A stretch of DNA of 64,000 nt from Capillidium heterosporum (GCA_016630905.1 WBMQ01000001.1:682001-746000), one strand, 5' to 3'. Positions 32,889 to 44,563 are shown, counted from the first letter of the stretch. A program made the numbers and translations. Notes: generated by a model not told the origin, from the sequence alone.

Positions 32889-34714
32889 ACAAGATTGAAC
32901 TAAATTACTGGTGTGGATAAAACTCAGATAGTCGGAGTTGACAATTTTTTATTAGGTGAGCTATAAAATCTTCATTCTAAAGATTGATTACAAATCGGCT
33001 TTGAGTAATGCTAGATGCCTTTCTAAAGCCCATATACGGCTTGTTAGAGCATAACTACTATATAGTCTTTTAACTGCTAAAAATATAGATGTATACTAAG
33101 GCTATAGTAGCTCGATTTATAAATTTACTAATTAGCACTACAGCCTAAAGATTCAGGCCTGGAAATACAATTTTATTTCATATATAAACTAGCTATCCAA
33201 ACTTAGAAATGTGGATGCTATAACTCTAGTTGAACAGCTGATATTCGACAAGAGGTACTGTTGAAATACACGTCCTATGGAAGTATCAGCCCTTCAAATA
33301 GTAATTCCAATATATCACTGCATTAACAATCCATTAGGGCCTCCATCTTCCAATACCGACATTCAAATTCTAAGCAAAAGAATAGGTTGGCGGAACTACC
33401 CAGTATAGAAATTCTACGAAGTTTATTGATTAGAAGCCTATTTCTTCACGATAGGTAGGGTATTTGGATAGACAAATATAGTAACTACATTGAATTTTGT
33501 AAAATTTTAATTCTTTCAAAGATGGTGTGGTAAAATTGAGGCGAAGTTGGAACCAAACTGGTTTTTTCGGCGTAGCTAAAGATGGAATCGTCTAAAATAC
33601 CATCGTTGTAGAAACACTACATGTTCCAAATGCTTTTACAATATCTCTTTGAAGAGACATACCTTTTTTGTGTAGCTGCATTCCTTCAATATATCACTGC
33701 TTTAGTGATAAAAATATTTGAGCTAATATAGTTATTTGAAAAAAATAATATTGACTAACGACAGCTTTCTTTATTGACAAGTTGGTAGCTCTATGGGATA
33801 GTATATTTTATATAACGTCTTCACATATAAAATGATTTTATCAAAGTCTAGATTATATAGCTTCTATAGCCTAAGCACTATAGTTGTATATGTATAGAAG
33901 TTTCAAACTTCGAGCATATAATTTTTCTACAATTATAGTGCTTCATTTATAATCAGATTTTCAAACAATGCTTATATAATCAATCAATATATTTGTTGGT
34001 TAAATTGTAGCCATATATATTTCTTAATACGATGCTTTAAAAGCACACTCTAGTTACCAGTTCGAACCAGAACCTATATTTAATTATACTACTTACAATA
34101 TATTACCTTCTTATTGTATCGAGCAAAAATATGTTTATAATAACATACCAGATAACAAAGCTTTTTTTGGAATATAGAGCAAACTTCATATCGTAAAGAT
34201 GATATCTTTCGAGCTGCTAACTTATACCACTTCCTTAACAGGAAGTCTATCCATCGCATCTATTTTGCTTGGAACGCGGGCGTCGGTATTAGAAAATCTA
34301 ATATTCAATGGGCTACAGGGACATTAATACATTGATATTGCTATATAAAGATCCGATGTTTCCGTAAGACGAGTAGCTCAAGAATAACCCTATTGAGCAT
34401 TAATAATTCAACTGCAAGTGCATCCTCTACACCACTAAGTTTTGATGGCTATGTTTTGGTGGTGTTCCTCACTCATTATAGATAAAACGTATAATGGTCT
34501 TACTTTGAAGATACGTATGCCTGGCAACTAGGCAACATGTATAGTAGACATACTTGGTCAGATTGTACAGAACATCTATCCTTACCCAAAGTTCTTATTA
34601 ATAGGACTTCTAAAATGGTAAACACCGTAGCCTGCCTAATGAGTAATTTTTTTGTTAATTCCAACTATACAAGAGTAACCCCGCATTAGAAACACTTCCC
34701 TTTTAATACTATTT

Positions 34715-34741
34715 CCAAATATATCCTATTAATCTCCGAAG
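34715..34741 (+). promoter_or_regulatory. Distal conserved element, array copy 4
   Basis: CCAAATATATCCTATTAATC followed by TCCGAAG, about 293-320 bp before the start codon, the same distance as in the other copies. Confidence 0.6.
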
Positions 34742-34935
34742 CTCCAAAATTGATAAATTGATTTTGGTGCGTAGTGGTGGTGAGTTCTAGTCTACTAAAT
34801 AAGATCTAATATATTGCCTTTTCGTTTATGATACTTTTATATGTTATTTAAAACATACATAGCTTGTCAAGTAATTAATACCTATTACTGGTAAATAGAT
34901 TGTAACTTTAGCAAGGACTTTGAGCTTTGAAATGT

Positions 34936-34965
34936 GCCAAGTATCGAAGGTTATAAAAGGGCAGC
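34936..34965 (+). promoter_or_regulatory. TATA-proximal promoter block, array copy 4
   Basis: GCCAAGTATCGAAGGTTATA then AAAGGGCAGC, 69-98 bp upstream of the start codon. It contains a TATAAAA box. Confidence 0.65.
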
Positions 34966-35033
34966 GATCTTCTTCAAAAAATCATCAAGCCAAATAGCAA
35001 ACATCAAGTAGCAAATAATATTTCCAACCCAAC

Positions 35034-35345
35034 ATGAAGTTCTTTGTCGTTTTCCTATGCGCCATCTTCTTGCAGATGCTGATGATTCAATCGGCTCCCA
35101 TGGGTGGTGGTCAACACCACAATCAGTGCCCCGACAAATCTTGCAAGGGTGGAAGATTGTGTCCCGACCACAACTTCAACTGCTCAACCCATGGTGTCGT
35201 CGCCAACAAGGGTAGCTGCCCTCAATGTGAAGCAGCTGAAGCAGGTGCTGCCAAAAGAGCTGCTGAGGCTGCTAAGAAAGAGGCCAAGAAGAAGAAGCGT
35301 AACTTAGAGTCCATTCTCGGTAGTATTGTCAGCCACATCCACTAA
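35034..35345 (+). CDS. Small secreted six-cysteine protein, array copy 4
   Basis: 103 aa, identical in protein to copy 2 and read in the opposite direction. Signal peptide, six-Cys/His core, Ala/Lys-rich helix and SHIH tail as in copy 2. Probably secreted; function unknown. If the inverted repeat can recombine, the segment between copies 2 and 4 could invert without damaging either gene. Confidence 0.88.
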   Translation: MKFFVVFLCAIFLQMLMIQSAPMGGGQHHNQCPDKSCKGGRLCPDHNFNCSTHGVVANKGSCPQCEAAEAGAAKRAAEAAKKEAKKKKRNLESILGSIVSHIH

Positions 35346-36075
35346 TTATTTAATCTTTTATATTAATAAACTTTATTTTTAACTAAAGTCGATGTTTTTG
35401 CAAGACTAATATAATATATACCTATATAGGTTCCTATAATAAATTTTGAACTCAGTCATCAATACTTTAGGTATCAACAAATTGATGTGAAATAATAAAA
35501 GTGAAAAATGCCAACATTGTAACAGCCCTGGTCATCACAATCCCGATTATTAGGTCATAGACCTATTCTTTTTTTAGTTTCCTTTCTCTTGCTATATCTT
35601 ATCAATTTTCAAAATTTTTTTGTTCCTCAATTCATAACTATCTTAGTTACGAATCCACCTCACATATCAAATATTTCGATTACCTTTATTATTTTCTTAG
35701 ACTTGACCATAACCTGAGAACTCCAACGATTAGCAGCACATTAGCGAATCCACACCTTCCAACAATGGAAACGCATCAGTAGTAGTTAACAAAATTACTG
35801 GTCCTTTTGGATAAATTTGATAAACACTCAATCTATAGAGTAGTGGATTGCCGAAGGGGAACTAGCATCATTACAACCAAGGTACCAAAAGGATATTTAA
35901 ACCCCTTGGTGACTATCAAAAGCCAGCATCTTGACAATATCCCACCTCGTTATTTTGAATAGCTGTTACTCACCCCCTGTCCCTAGCCATAACTGTTCCC
36001 AGTAGCCCGGTTTCGTCCTTATCCCTAAATAAATTTATCCTTTACCCGTACTTTTATTTTCAGCATAGTAATACT

Positions 36076-36522
36076 ATGTGGTCTAGTCTCCCCGTCCTTC
36101 CAGCCTCCTACTACCTTTTGATGATCCTCACTACCCTCATATCTCACCTTCTTTGAGTAATTAATGTTACTAATACCGTCTATCCCTTTGAACCAACGTT
36201 GACTTATCAACCAACTCCTACCTTTGACCCTAACACTGTGGCACCAGTGGTTGCGCAACCACCACCTAGCCAGCCCCTTTTAGTTCAGCACCACTCCACG
36301 TCCAAGTCCCAACCCATCTCTTCAGTCCTCTCCTGGAACTGGGACTTGACTACCATTGTATGGGCGCTCCTTATGGTGTGCCTCCTTCACCTGGCTGTCC
36401 GGCCTGCCATCCGGAGAATTCAAGCCTTTGTTACCAATGCAGTGGTGGGCCTTAGTTCCGCTTTCCTAACCTACCACATCATGAGTTCACAATATGATGC
36501 CATCGTTGACAGGATCCAGTGA
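36076..36522 (+). pseudogene. Small membrane protein ORF interrupted by one in-frame TGA
   Basis: ATG 36076 opens a signal-peptide-like segment of 26 residues (MWSSLPVLPASYYLLMILTT and six more) that ends at TGA 36154. The same frame then stays open for 121 codons: VINVTNTVYPFEPTLTYQ, a Pro-rich linker, a hydrophobic helix (LTTIVWALLMVCLLHLAV), a basic loop (RPAIRRIQ), a second helix (FVTNAVVGLSSAFLTYHIM) and a polar tail to TGA 36520. No intron removes the TGA. It may be a recent nonsense allele, a UGA readthrough product, or a protein starting at an internal Met. The second half resembles the small membrane protein at 28410-28628 in layout. TGA ends other genes here, so reassignment is unlikely. 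Confidence 0.5.
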
Positions 36523-37454
36523 TACCTCCCTGGATCATACAAACACGAATTTAATGAATGATATTTATTTAAAGTGTATGTAAAATATAAATTTAGCAAG
36601 GTTCAAAACTAGTGTTTGACTTAGTTCACTCACTCCTTGTTAAATTGTCGTTTACGTCCAGATTTTAAATCCCCATTATGCATCTTTGTATTCGTTCCAA
36701 TTAGTTTTTTGCTGCCATTCTCTTTTTATTCTCGTTTTCACAACATTTGTTTCAATAGTTCTGGTCTTAAATACTAGGAATTTTTACATTATAAACTTAT
36801 AAACTAAATATCCCAATATATGCGATCAAAGTAGTTTGCTTTACAGTTTTCCATCTACTTGATCCTGATTATCTTTCGCCTCTTATTATGATGCTGGTGG
36901 TATGATGTATTGCAATATATGCCAAGTTAAATATAACACTTAGTGTAAAAATACATTAATATTAGGTTATATATATATTTCAGTATATATTGAGAAGCTT
37001 TATTCAGAGTATATTAGTAATTTGAACGTGCAGTGTTCTTTGTACCAGTTGATACTTGTTGATTTTCCATCTTATAGATTTACCTTATAAAGAGAAGGGT
37101 TAGGAGGCAATGGTATATTTGTAAAAATTTCTAATTAAAGAATAGCCTTGTTGAAAATTAGTTATTTAATTGAAATTGTGTCCTCTAGATCCTAGGGCTT
37201 TGGTCCTTAAGCTTAGGTAACGTTCTTCGTTGACCATATATTAAGCTTATTCGGGCCTTAGTTTACACATCCATATGGTTAGTGTTTAGACGACTGGTAC
37301 TGTAATAGCAACTTATTGAGCCATACAAAACTTTTATAAAATATATACCCAATAAAAACTTTTCCAAGATAGAGACATCAACAAGTATAGTTTGGGGTGG
37401 ATTCTAGATACACAATAATAAGTCCCAACCAAAATACTTTTCTTTAGTCATGTT

Positions 37455-37900
37455 TTATCAAGTATATACTGTTAATCTTCGAAGATCCGGACTAATACCA
37501 AAATTTGGCTTTATCAAGGAAATTCCATAGTACATTCATAGATGAAGTGTTCCCAATAGTCACAATAGATAAAGTGATAGGTACCAAAGCACTCCTCATT
37601 AAATATAATTTCAATGAATTCCGAATATGTAATCGCCAATCCCAATAAATGTTTATCTCATTAAAAAAGTTTATACCAAATATATACATTTAATCCCCGA
37701 AGATTCGGAGTAGTGCTCTTTTTGACCTAATGGATTCATTCTCTTTTAAATTCCCGGATCGAATGTTAGCAATTATTGAAATTAAAAAGGTGGTAGGTAC
37801 CACAACGCTCCTTATTAGTCATAGTCTCAATGAATTCCAGATATGTGATTATAGATCCCAATTGAAGTTTTACCAAACATATCCATTTAATCTCCAGATA
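37455..37900 (+). repeat. Degenerate tandem repeats of the distal upstream element
   Basis: Three related blocks occur at about 37457-37487, 37677-37708 and 37873-37898, each of the form '(C/A)A.ATAT..(A/G)TTAATC...GAAG/AGAT'. Between them, two segments also match each other (GAATTCCGAATATGTAAT against GAATTCCAGATATGTGATTA). The unit is about 200-220 bp. The last block sits at the standard distance upstream of array copy 5, so copy 5 appears to have an expanded upstream region. Confidence 0.6.
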
Positions 37901-38100
37901 TTCAGGTATAGATGCCTTGATCCAGGTGGGTAATGGTAAGTGGGGTCACATTCAGCATATGGATATTAAAGGCTAGTATATATTATTTATAGCTACAGAG
38001 TCAAGACCATCACTTTCATATATCTATAGTACCGGGTAGCAGAATTATATATCGATAAGTCTACTGCAGCCTTTTCAAACATATAGCAACTCCGAGCCAT

Positions 38101-38130
38101 ATCAAGCATCGAAGGATATAAAAGGGTAGC
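38101..38130 (+). promoter_or_regulatory. TATA-proximal promoter block, array copy 5
   Basis: AAGCATCGAAGGATATAAAA then GGGTAGC, 65-90 bp upstream of the start codon, matching the block of copies 1, 2 and 4. Confidence 0.6.
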
Positions 38131-38192
38131 AAGCTTCCCCACAAAAATCAACAAGCCAAATACCAATTACTAAAAAGTACTTTCAACGCAGC

Positions 38193-38510
38193 ATGAAGTT
38201 CTTCCTAGTTTTCCTATGTGCCATCTTCCTCATGGTGACTTGCGTCCAAGCGGTAAATGAAGGTGAAGATGTCGGTGGCCAGCACCACAACCGATGTCCC
38301 GTCAGGTCCTGCAAGGGAGGGAGGTTCTGCCCCGATCACAACTATAACTGTGCTACGCACGGTGTTGTCGCCAATACGGGTAGTTGCCCTCAGTGCGATG
38401 CCACTGAAAGAGGGGAAGCCGCTCGAGTCAAGAAGGAGGAAAAGAAACGGAAAAAGTCGATGCGCAACTTGGAAGCCATCCTCGATGGAATCGTAGTCCA
38501 CGTCCATTAA
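38193..38510 (+). CDS. Small secreted six-cysteine protein, array copy 5 (most divergent)
   Basis: 105 aa. Signal peptide MKFFLVFLCAIFLMVTCVQA, a short acidic insertion (VNEGEDV), then the core GGQHHNRCPVRSCKGGRFC with the same Cys spacing, THGVVANTGSCPQC, a Lys-rich helix and tail GIVVHVH. Codon use is more GC-rich than in copies 1-4, and divergence is highest, so this copy split off first. The conserved points (six Cys, HH, DHN, THG, terminal H-x-H) probably mark the functional core. Function unknown. Confidence 0.85.
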   Translation: MKFFLVFLCAIFLMVTCVQAVNEGEDVGGQHHNRCPVRSCKGGRFCPDHNYNCATHGVVANTGSCPQCDATERGEAARVKKEEKKRKKSMRNLEAILDGIVVHVH

Positions 38511-39926
38511 TTTCCAATATTGTGATCAATAAACAGTTTTAACCTGGTTATTTTTTTTGAAAAACTGGTTTTTCTATTTTAAATACAGTACATTTAAATT
38601 TACATGCTATCTGTGCTTTTATAAGTCGATTACTCGTAACTTCACTGCATCTTTGAAAGCTATATGTCTCACTGCCCTTTAAAGTTCTTAATCTCACTTG
38701 GCTGAATCCATGGACCCATTTTGCCCAAGTGTGATTCTTGGCAGAAATTAGGCTGCCTCCAGGTGATATGTTTGCGAAATATAGCTGTAAGCCAACTACA
38801 TATAAGAGAATGTAAATCTTATTGGTCTAAAATTAAGTTCTACAACTGTTATAAAGATTCTACCATCAATTATGTTTGAAAATTGAAGCAAATACTCTAC
38901 TTTCAAAATAAATGAATATCGATTTATACTTTACCAAACCTGTTTACTCAACAAATAAAAGAAATAAATAGTTAAAAATAATAAGCATTCATAAGTACTG
39001 GTAAAAAGTCATCTTCAATTCTAATACATATTTTTATTGATGGCACTTGAATATCGTGTCTAGTAAAGGGTTTTGTGCTGATAAATCATAATTTCTTGCA
39101 AATGAAATATATTTCACTATATATCATAAAGCTAAGATGATCATATATGATAAAACACACCTTTATATTTTATGTTAGAGATATATGGAAGAATATTGCC
39201 CAATATTAGACTACAACTTCAAAGTTAAATTCATTTGAGCCTCGATAGGTTAAATAGCATTTGATGCTGTCTTGAGAGTTGATTTCCAGATCTTAAAGAA
39301 AGTGTCGAAGTTTGTTGAATTGAGTACGAAATACTCTCCGGCATAGCATAGTTAGAGATGTGTTGCTTATAGATTCGTTATGTTTGCTTGAGATTCCTAT
39401 TTCGCTGAAAGTAAGGAAGGTGGTATTTCATCGTTGTCAACTGTCAACCCAAAGTTCAAGTACTATATAGCTATCTTCATCGTGGTTATAATTCAACATA
39501 TAAGAGAAGAGTTATAGAAGAGAGTAGAAGGTTTAAAACAAGTCTAGTTGTTGAAATACAGTATTTGTATATTTATTAGTAATTAGAAGTATTTCTGATA
39601 GCCGTGATATTTGAACTAATAACAAACCGATAATATATCTTTTAAAAAATCCAGTTAGGTTACTTAAAAGCAAGGCTACTTTGTAAACTTTAAAGTCAAG
39701 AGTGATTAGGCTAGTTACCATAAACTATTGCCTTTTATTACAATAGCTACATATACCATGTTAAAGAATAAAGTATATTTTATATATTCCGAAAATACAA
39801 ATACAAAAACATAAATTACATCACTACTATAAAGTATTTTCAGCTATATTGGGAGAGTATTAAATCCTATGGCAAAGGCAAGTCAAGCTAAAATTCGATA
39901 GGGTTGTAAAACAAGTAGTTTACAGA
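38511..39926. other. AT-rich intergenic region
   Basis: It separates the array from SEC4. No exon or RNA gene seen. Confidence 0.55.
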
Positions 39927-40768
39927 TTAACAACATCCGCTGAAGTAGCTGGGCTGGCTTTGGTTCTGCAAATTGACGTTGCTATTGGCGGGCGGGGTGG
40001 TACGCTGCTCGGAGGTGTTATCGATAATACGCTTTTTAATATCCCTAACCATGTAAGCTTATCGCATGTAAAAAAATTACCTGGCCAAACTGAAGAAAGC
40101 TTCTTCAACTCCAATGTTGGATTTAGCACTAGTCTCAACGAAACGAATACCAAACTCATCGGCTAAAGCTTGTCCTTGCTCGGTAGTGATAACCTACTAA
40201 ATTAGTACCTTATATACAAAAAATCGAACTTTCTTATCGGTCATGTCACACTTGTTTCCTATCAAGATACGATCGACGCCTTCACTGGCATGTTGCTCAA
40301 TGTTGCGGATCCAATTTCTTATATCTACAACAATTTGAATAAATTCATAAAGTAAACTTACTGTTATAGGAACGCTCATCAGTTACATCATACACTAAAA
40401 GGATCCCCATAGCTCCACGATAATAAGCTAGAGTAGAAGTTAGAAAATGCAATATGGAATAAAAGAGCGAAGGAAATTTGGAAAGTACCGGTAGTGATAG
40501 TTCTGAAACGTTCCTGACCAGCTGTATCCCAAATCTGCAACTTGATACGCTTGCCATCCAACTCAATAGTACGAATTTTGAAGTCGATACCAATGGTCGT
40601 GATGAAGGAAGGTGTAAATGAGTCATCTGAAAATCGTAGCAAGACACAACTTTTCCCCACACCTGTTGCAAATAAAATTTAGTATACTACTGCCTTTATA
40701 AAATCACCTGAATCTCCTATCAAGAGCAATTTGATGAGGTAGTCGTAGCTGGCACTCTTGGTAGTCAT
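39927..40768 (-). CDS. SEC4: Rab GTPase Sec4/Rab8 type
   Basis: Sec4 directs secretory vesicles to the plasma membrane through the exocyst and Sro7. Six exons with consistent phases run from ATG 40768 to TAA 39927. Motifs are the P-loop GDSGVGKSC (across a splice junction), the effector segment [58 protein letters not shown] and ETSAKSN. The C-terminus ends SGCC, a double-cysteine geranylgeranylation signal. The [20 protein letters not shown] block is nearly invariant in fungal Sec4/Rab8. Its effector SRO7 lies 19 kb away on the same strand. Confidence 0.93.
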
Positions 40769-41725
40769 AGTTCGCTATCTATTATAAGTTGGTATTATTT
40801 ACAAGGTAAAGTATTTAGGATCAAGCTTGGCAGTTTGGCTATATCTCGAATCGGCTATCAACTCAGTTTGTCATAAAAATCGAACGTTCATTGGGTGCAA
40901 TTTTTCCAGTATTTGGATGAACTTCAAACTTGCATAACCTCCCAAATTTACCACCGGGTTTTTATATAATGGCATCCGCAATTAAATATGTTTAGGTTGC
41001 TGTAAGTAAACTAAAAGAGAAGTTCTAAAGCTTATTTGATATGCATTTACTAAGGCTTTAATATAGCGATAGAAGCTGTGCTAAGTAACTTTAAAGTATG
41101 TTCCTAAACTTTATAGCTTTCAAAAGCTAGTTTGAACGATACTAGATAAGCTTATATAGTTAAAAAGAATTGTTTTGATAATTATGATACATGTTGAAAG
41201 TTAGTTTACTATATATTATATGGGATATTAAAAAGAAAACCCTTAATTTAAGCTTAAAGGTGTGTTTATGGTATTCGAAACACTTAGGAAAGTGATTTCA
41301 TTGCTTTTGTGTACATTTTAAAGCTATCATTGATATCTAGCAATCGTTTAATATAGATTTATAGTTTAAATTTCCCATTAGAAATAAAATAAAGCTCTAC
41401 ATCTTTTATTCTATACTATAACTTGGCAAACTGTTGTAATTTCAATACGATTATTAACATTAATATATAGCTTAGAGCCTAACTAAGTTCATGACAGAAC
41501 GCATTTCAATACTTTCAAAATACAAACATCGTAAAGTGCAGCACTACAGGCTATATATACTAGGCTTTAGTAGTAAGTTACACTAGAAAGTAAAATTAAG
41601 TATAAATTAATAACGTGTTTTAATTTAATGGTATAGTTCCAGTAAATTAGCAATAAAATTAAACTAGATTTGCAAAACCAAAATATACCTTGTAAATATC
41701 CAGCAGTAAAGCTAGTAATCAAAAC
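40769..41725. other. AT-rich intergenic region
   Basis: Upstream of SEC4 and downstream of ADA3. Nothing else recognisable. Confidence 0.6.
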
Positions 41726-43669
41726 TTAAATCTCCTTGTTTGGAAAAGACTCTGGGTTGATAGTTGGTGGAGGGATGATACCCTCGTAGGCAGCATCACT
41801 AGGTAAAAGAACCTTTTCCGGTTTGAAAAGTTTGTTGAAGCTCTTGATGACACGACTACGTGATTCCAATATGGCATCGACTCCTTCAGGTACACTTTTG
41901 GACGGGAGGACGGGCTTCTTGCGGCGGCTTTTGGATAGATTCTATATAAATTAGCATACTATGTGCAAATAAATATACCTGTCGCTTGGCATAAGCAATC
42001 TCCAATTCCTCATCCTTGGTATCGATGATCGATATGTACTCTTGGTAAGCCATGAAGTCGCGTGCCAGCTTCATGAGGCGTACACGCTTGACATTGTTGA
42101 AAGCATTTTGTTCGCGTAGCTGGTTCTGCAATCGAAATAATTGCAGCGTTACCTCGTCATAGACACCGTTTGTATTTGGGGTATCGAAACATAGGGTCAA
42201 GGTCACACAGCTCACGCTTCAAGCGTGATTCAAAAGTCTGTGAATCGAGAGAATCTCCAGTTGTCATAGTCTGGAGAGCATGTAGGTTGATTTCGCTGCT
42301 TTCCATGCTTTCATCTTCAATATTTTCGGAATAGGGTGATTCGTCAAGAGCATTGTGGTTGATTATAGGTAGAATACACGAAAATAAGCGTTTGGTAAAG
42401 TCGCTAGAACTGTCGCTTGCAGGATTCGTGCCATCATTGAAGCTGTTGTTATTGGAGTTCAGACCGTTGTTCCGCTCATCTTCTTTACGTCCAGTTTTGT
42501 AGTGTCGCCCTAGCGAAGGTATTTCAAAGTACTTGGGGTCGAGTTCAATGGGTGTGATATGCTTCAAATCCTGCTCGTTAATGTCCCTGAGATATGGGTC
42601 GGCGTAGTTTTGAAAGGTTTGGATAGGTACAGTATAGGTACCTTTGGCCTTGCTGAAATCTTGGTTGACGACCATACGCTTACGGTTATCTTGGAATTTG
42701 GTAGCGTTGGGGGTAAAAGTCGGCTCCGATTGGGCGACGATCCTAAGGTTCGAAATGTAGTTGGGGTCTGAAGCCTTTACCCCGGTGGAAGCAGGTGTAT
42801 GGATTTCAGTGGCGGGTGAGTTTTCACCCCTTTTTACAGATTGAAGTTTAGTTTCCTTGATAAAATTAGCTTCAGTTAACGAGGAAGCTTACTAGTCTTA
42901 TATTATCTGATCCAGGAACTGAATTTACAGCGGAACCAGAGTTAGGAGATGCACCTGTTATTGAACTACGAGTTCTGCTTCGTGAACCTATATATAATTA
43001 GTTATGCTTTAAGTTGAAAAAAATACTCGGTGGTTTCTTTTCAGGGATTGTGCTGGGAATATTCTTTCTATAAAAGTTAAATAAAGAGAATATGCATGTT
43101 ATTACCTTTGAGAACGAGTTGGCTTTGCCATCTCTAAAAGCTAAATTAAAAATTGAACAGATAGTTACATTACCTTGAATTTGCTGAACTGGTACTGACT
43201 TTGAACTCTTGCGTCGGCTGGAACTAGAAGCTTGTTTAACCATACTTGAGCTTGTTTTTTGACTGTCGATAATAGAGCCATCTTTTGTTGAATTCGTATG
43301 GCTTGAATCCTTACGATTACCTTTAATTTGGGATTGAAACTTATCCTTAGTTCTACTAGGCTCCATTTTCTTTGCTGGTATCTTAATTGGAAGCTTGTCG
43401 AGAACTTTGCTGTCCAGATTAATTTTATGGGTAATAAGCTCGCATTGCTCCTCGACAGTATCAAGGTCAATAAGTAAACCATTTATTTCGGTTCTCTGTG
43501 GGAACACTTCAGGTTCGAAAATTTCTGGATTGCTGAGAAAGAGCTCCAGTTTGTTTAGAAAGCTTCCAAAGGGTAATTCAGTGTCGTCGGGGTCATAGGC
43601 ATGTAGGCCATGCTTCGATTTCTTTTTGAATGAACTGGTGCCCTTTACATTTTGGTCCATTGAGTTCAT
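41726..43669 (-). CDS. NGG1: SAGA/ADA histone acetyltransferase adaptor Ada3/Ngg1, with one +1 frame change
   Basis: Ada3 bridges Gcn5-Ada2 within SAGA and ADA complexes. Several exons run from ATG 43669 to TAA 41726. The N-terminal third is Ser/Lys-rich (TVEEQCELITHKINLDSK and a serine run). The middle contains DFTKRLFSCILPIINHN, the typical Ada3 entry to the C-terminal domain. The C-terminal domain reads LFRLQNQLREQNAFNNVKR, LARDFMAYQEYISIIDTKDE, then PEGVDAILESRSRVIKSFNK. All introns (36-38 nt, near 42.87, 43.0, 43.1 and 41.95 kb) close in phase except one joint: frame 0 stops at TGA 42157-42159 (YKRCL-stop), while DEVTLQLFRLQ continues in the +1 frame (CTA T GAC GAG). No GT-AG intron explains this. 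Confidence 0.82.
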
Positions 43670-44563
43670 CTCTTGTTTTCGATTATCTTGTTGGCGCTAA
43701 ACTACAGAATTGTTCTTCAACTTTGAAACGTGTAGACACTTTGGAATGCTTGCTAAATTCAGATTCAAAAATATACTTTCTGGGTAAAAATAAAATCCAA
43801 TGAAAGTTTGTAAGATGAAGCTATTTCATTTGCCAAGAGTAAATTTTGATGTTTTACCAAGTTGTCTATTGATAATTAGAAGATTCAAAGAAAACCCTTA
43901 TAAAGCTATAAACATGTCATCATATATAGTTATTTGAAGGTATAAGTAGGCTTATTTTATATGTCAAGTATTTACATTACTGATCATAAAATGACATTAA
44001 AAGTATATATTTACAGGTATACAATCTAATAAATGTAGGCAATATGTTCGATTGTCATTATACATAGCTTTGAACAGGTATGGACTGAATGAATAGGATA
44101 GTTGTGATAACAGCATTTATTTAAATATATAGGTTATATATTTAAGCGATAGTTTGATATTTTGTATCTATATGGCGCTGATGTAAAAAATTAGCAAACT
44201 TATTGCCTTCTCTGTCCTTTTATAAATATAGCTTAGGCATTAAAGATATAGTGATTGAGTCTATTGCAGTTAATTTAAAGTGTAATCGTTATGTGTTATT
44301 GCTTCTTTATTGAGTAGTACATTGCATGTTGGGTCTTTGATTGCTAGTCCAGCAAGTACCCACTCTTTAACTGTGCTACCATATTTGTACTTTCCTTAAA
44401 CAATTCCGACTTGAAACTAAAATTACCCAATAAAAGCTAATCATATAGCGACTAAGCAGCGTTTTATTGAACATTTGTGAGTAAGATCAAAGTTTAACCC
44501 ATGTAAACTTTTGATAAGCTAGGAAATGCTTACTGAAAACTAAGTTTCTTCAGTAGATCTACA
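43670..44563. other. Divergent promoter region between ADA3 and RPB2
   Basis: AT-rich, about 0.9 kb, no further gene. Confidence 0.65.

Larger units (their letters stand above)
31152..34024. other. Spacer between the inverted-repeat arms
   Basis: 2873 bp of AT-rich DNA. The only supported gene is array copy 3 (32263-32574); the rest shows no exon. Confidence 0.65.
34025..35398 (-). repeat. Right arm of the 1374-bp inverted repeat
   Basis: Reverse-complement partner of 29778-31151, carrying array copy 4. The outer boundary lies about 50 bp past the stop codon of copy 4, so the duplicated unit is the gene, its 3' end and roughly 1 kb of upstream DNA. Confidence 0.9.

Noticed and set aside
43080-43170. 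A frame break in the middle of ADA3
   Set aside because: Using the acceptor seven bases downstream (cttttag) brings the small exon into phase.
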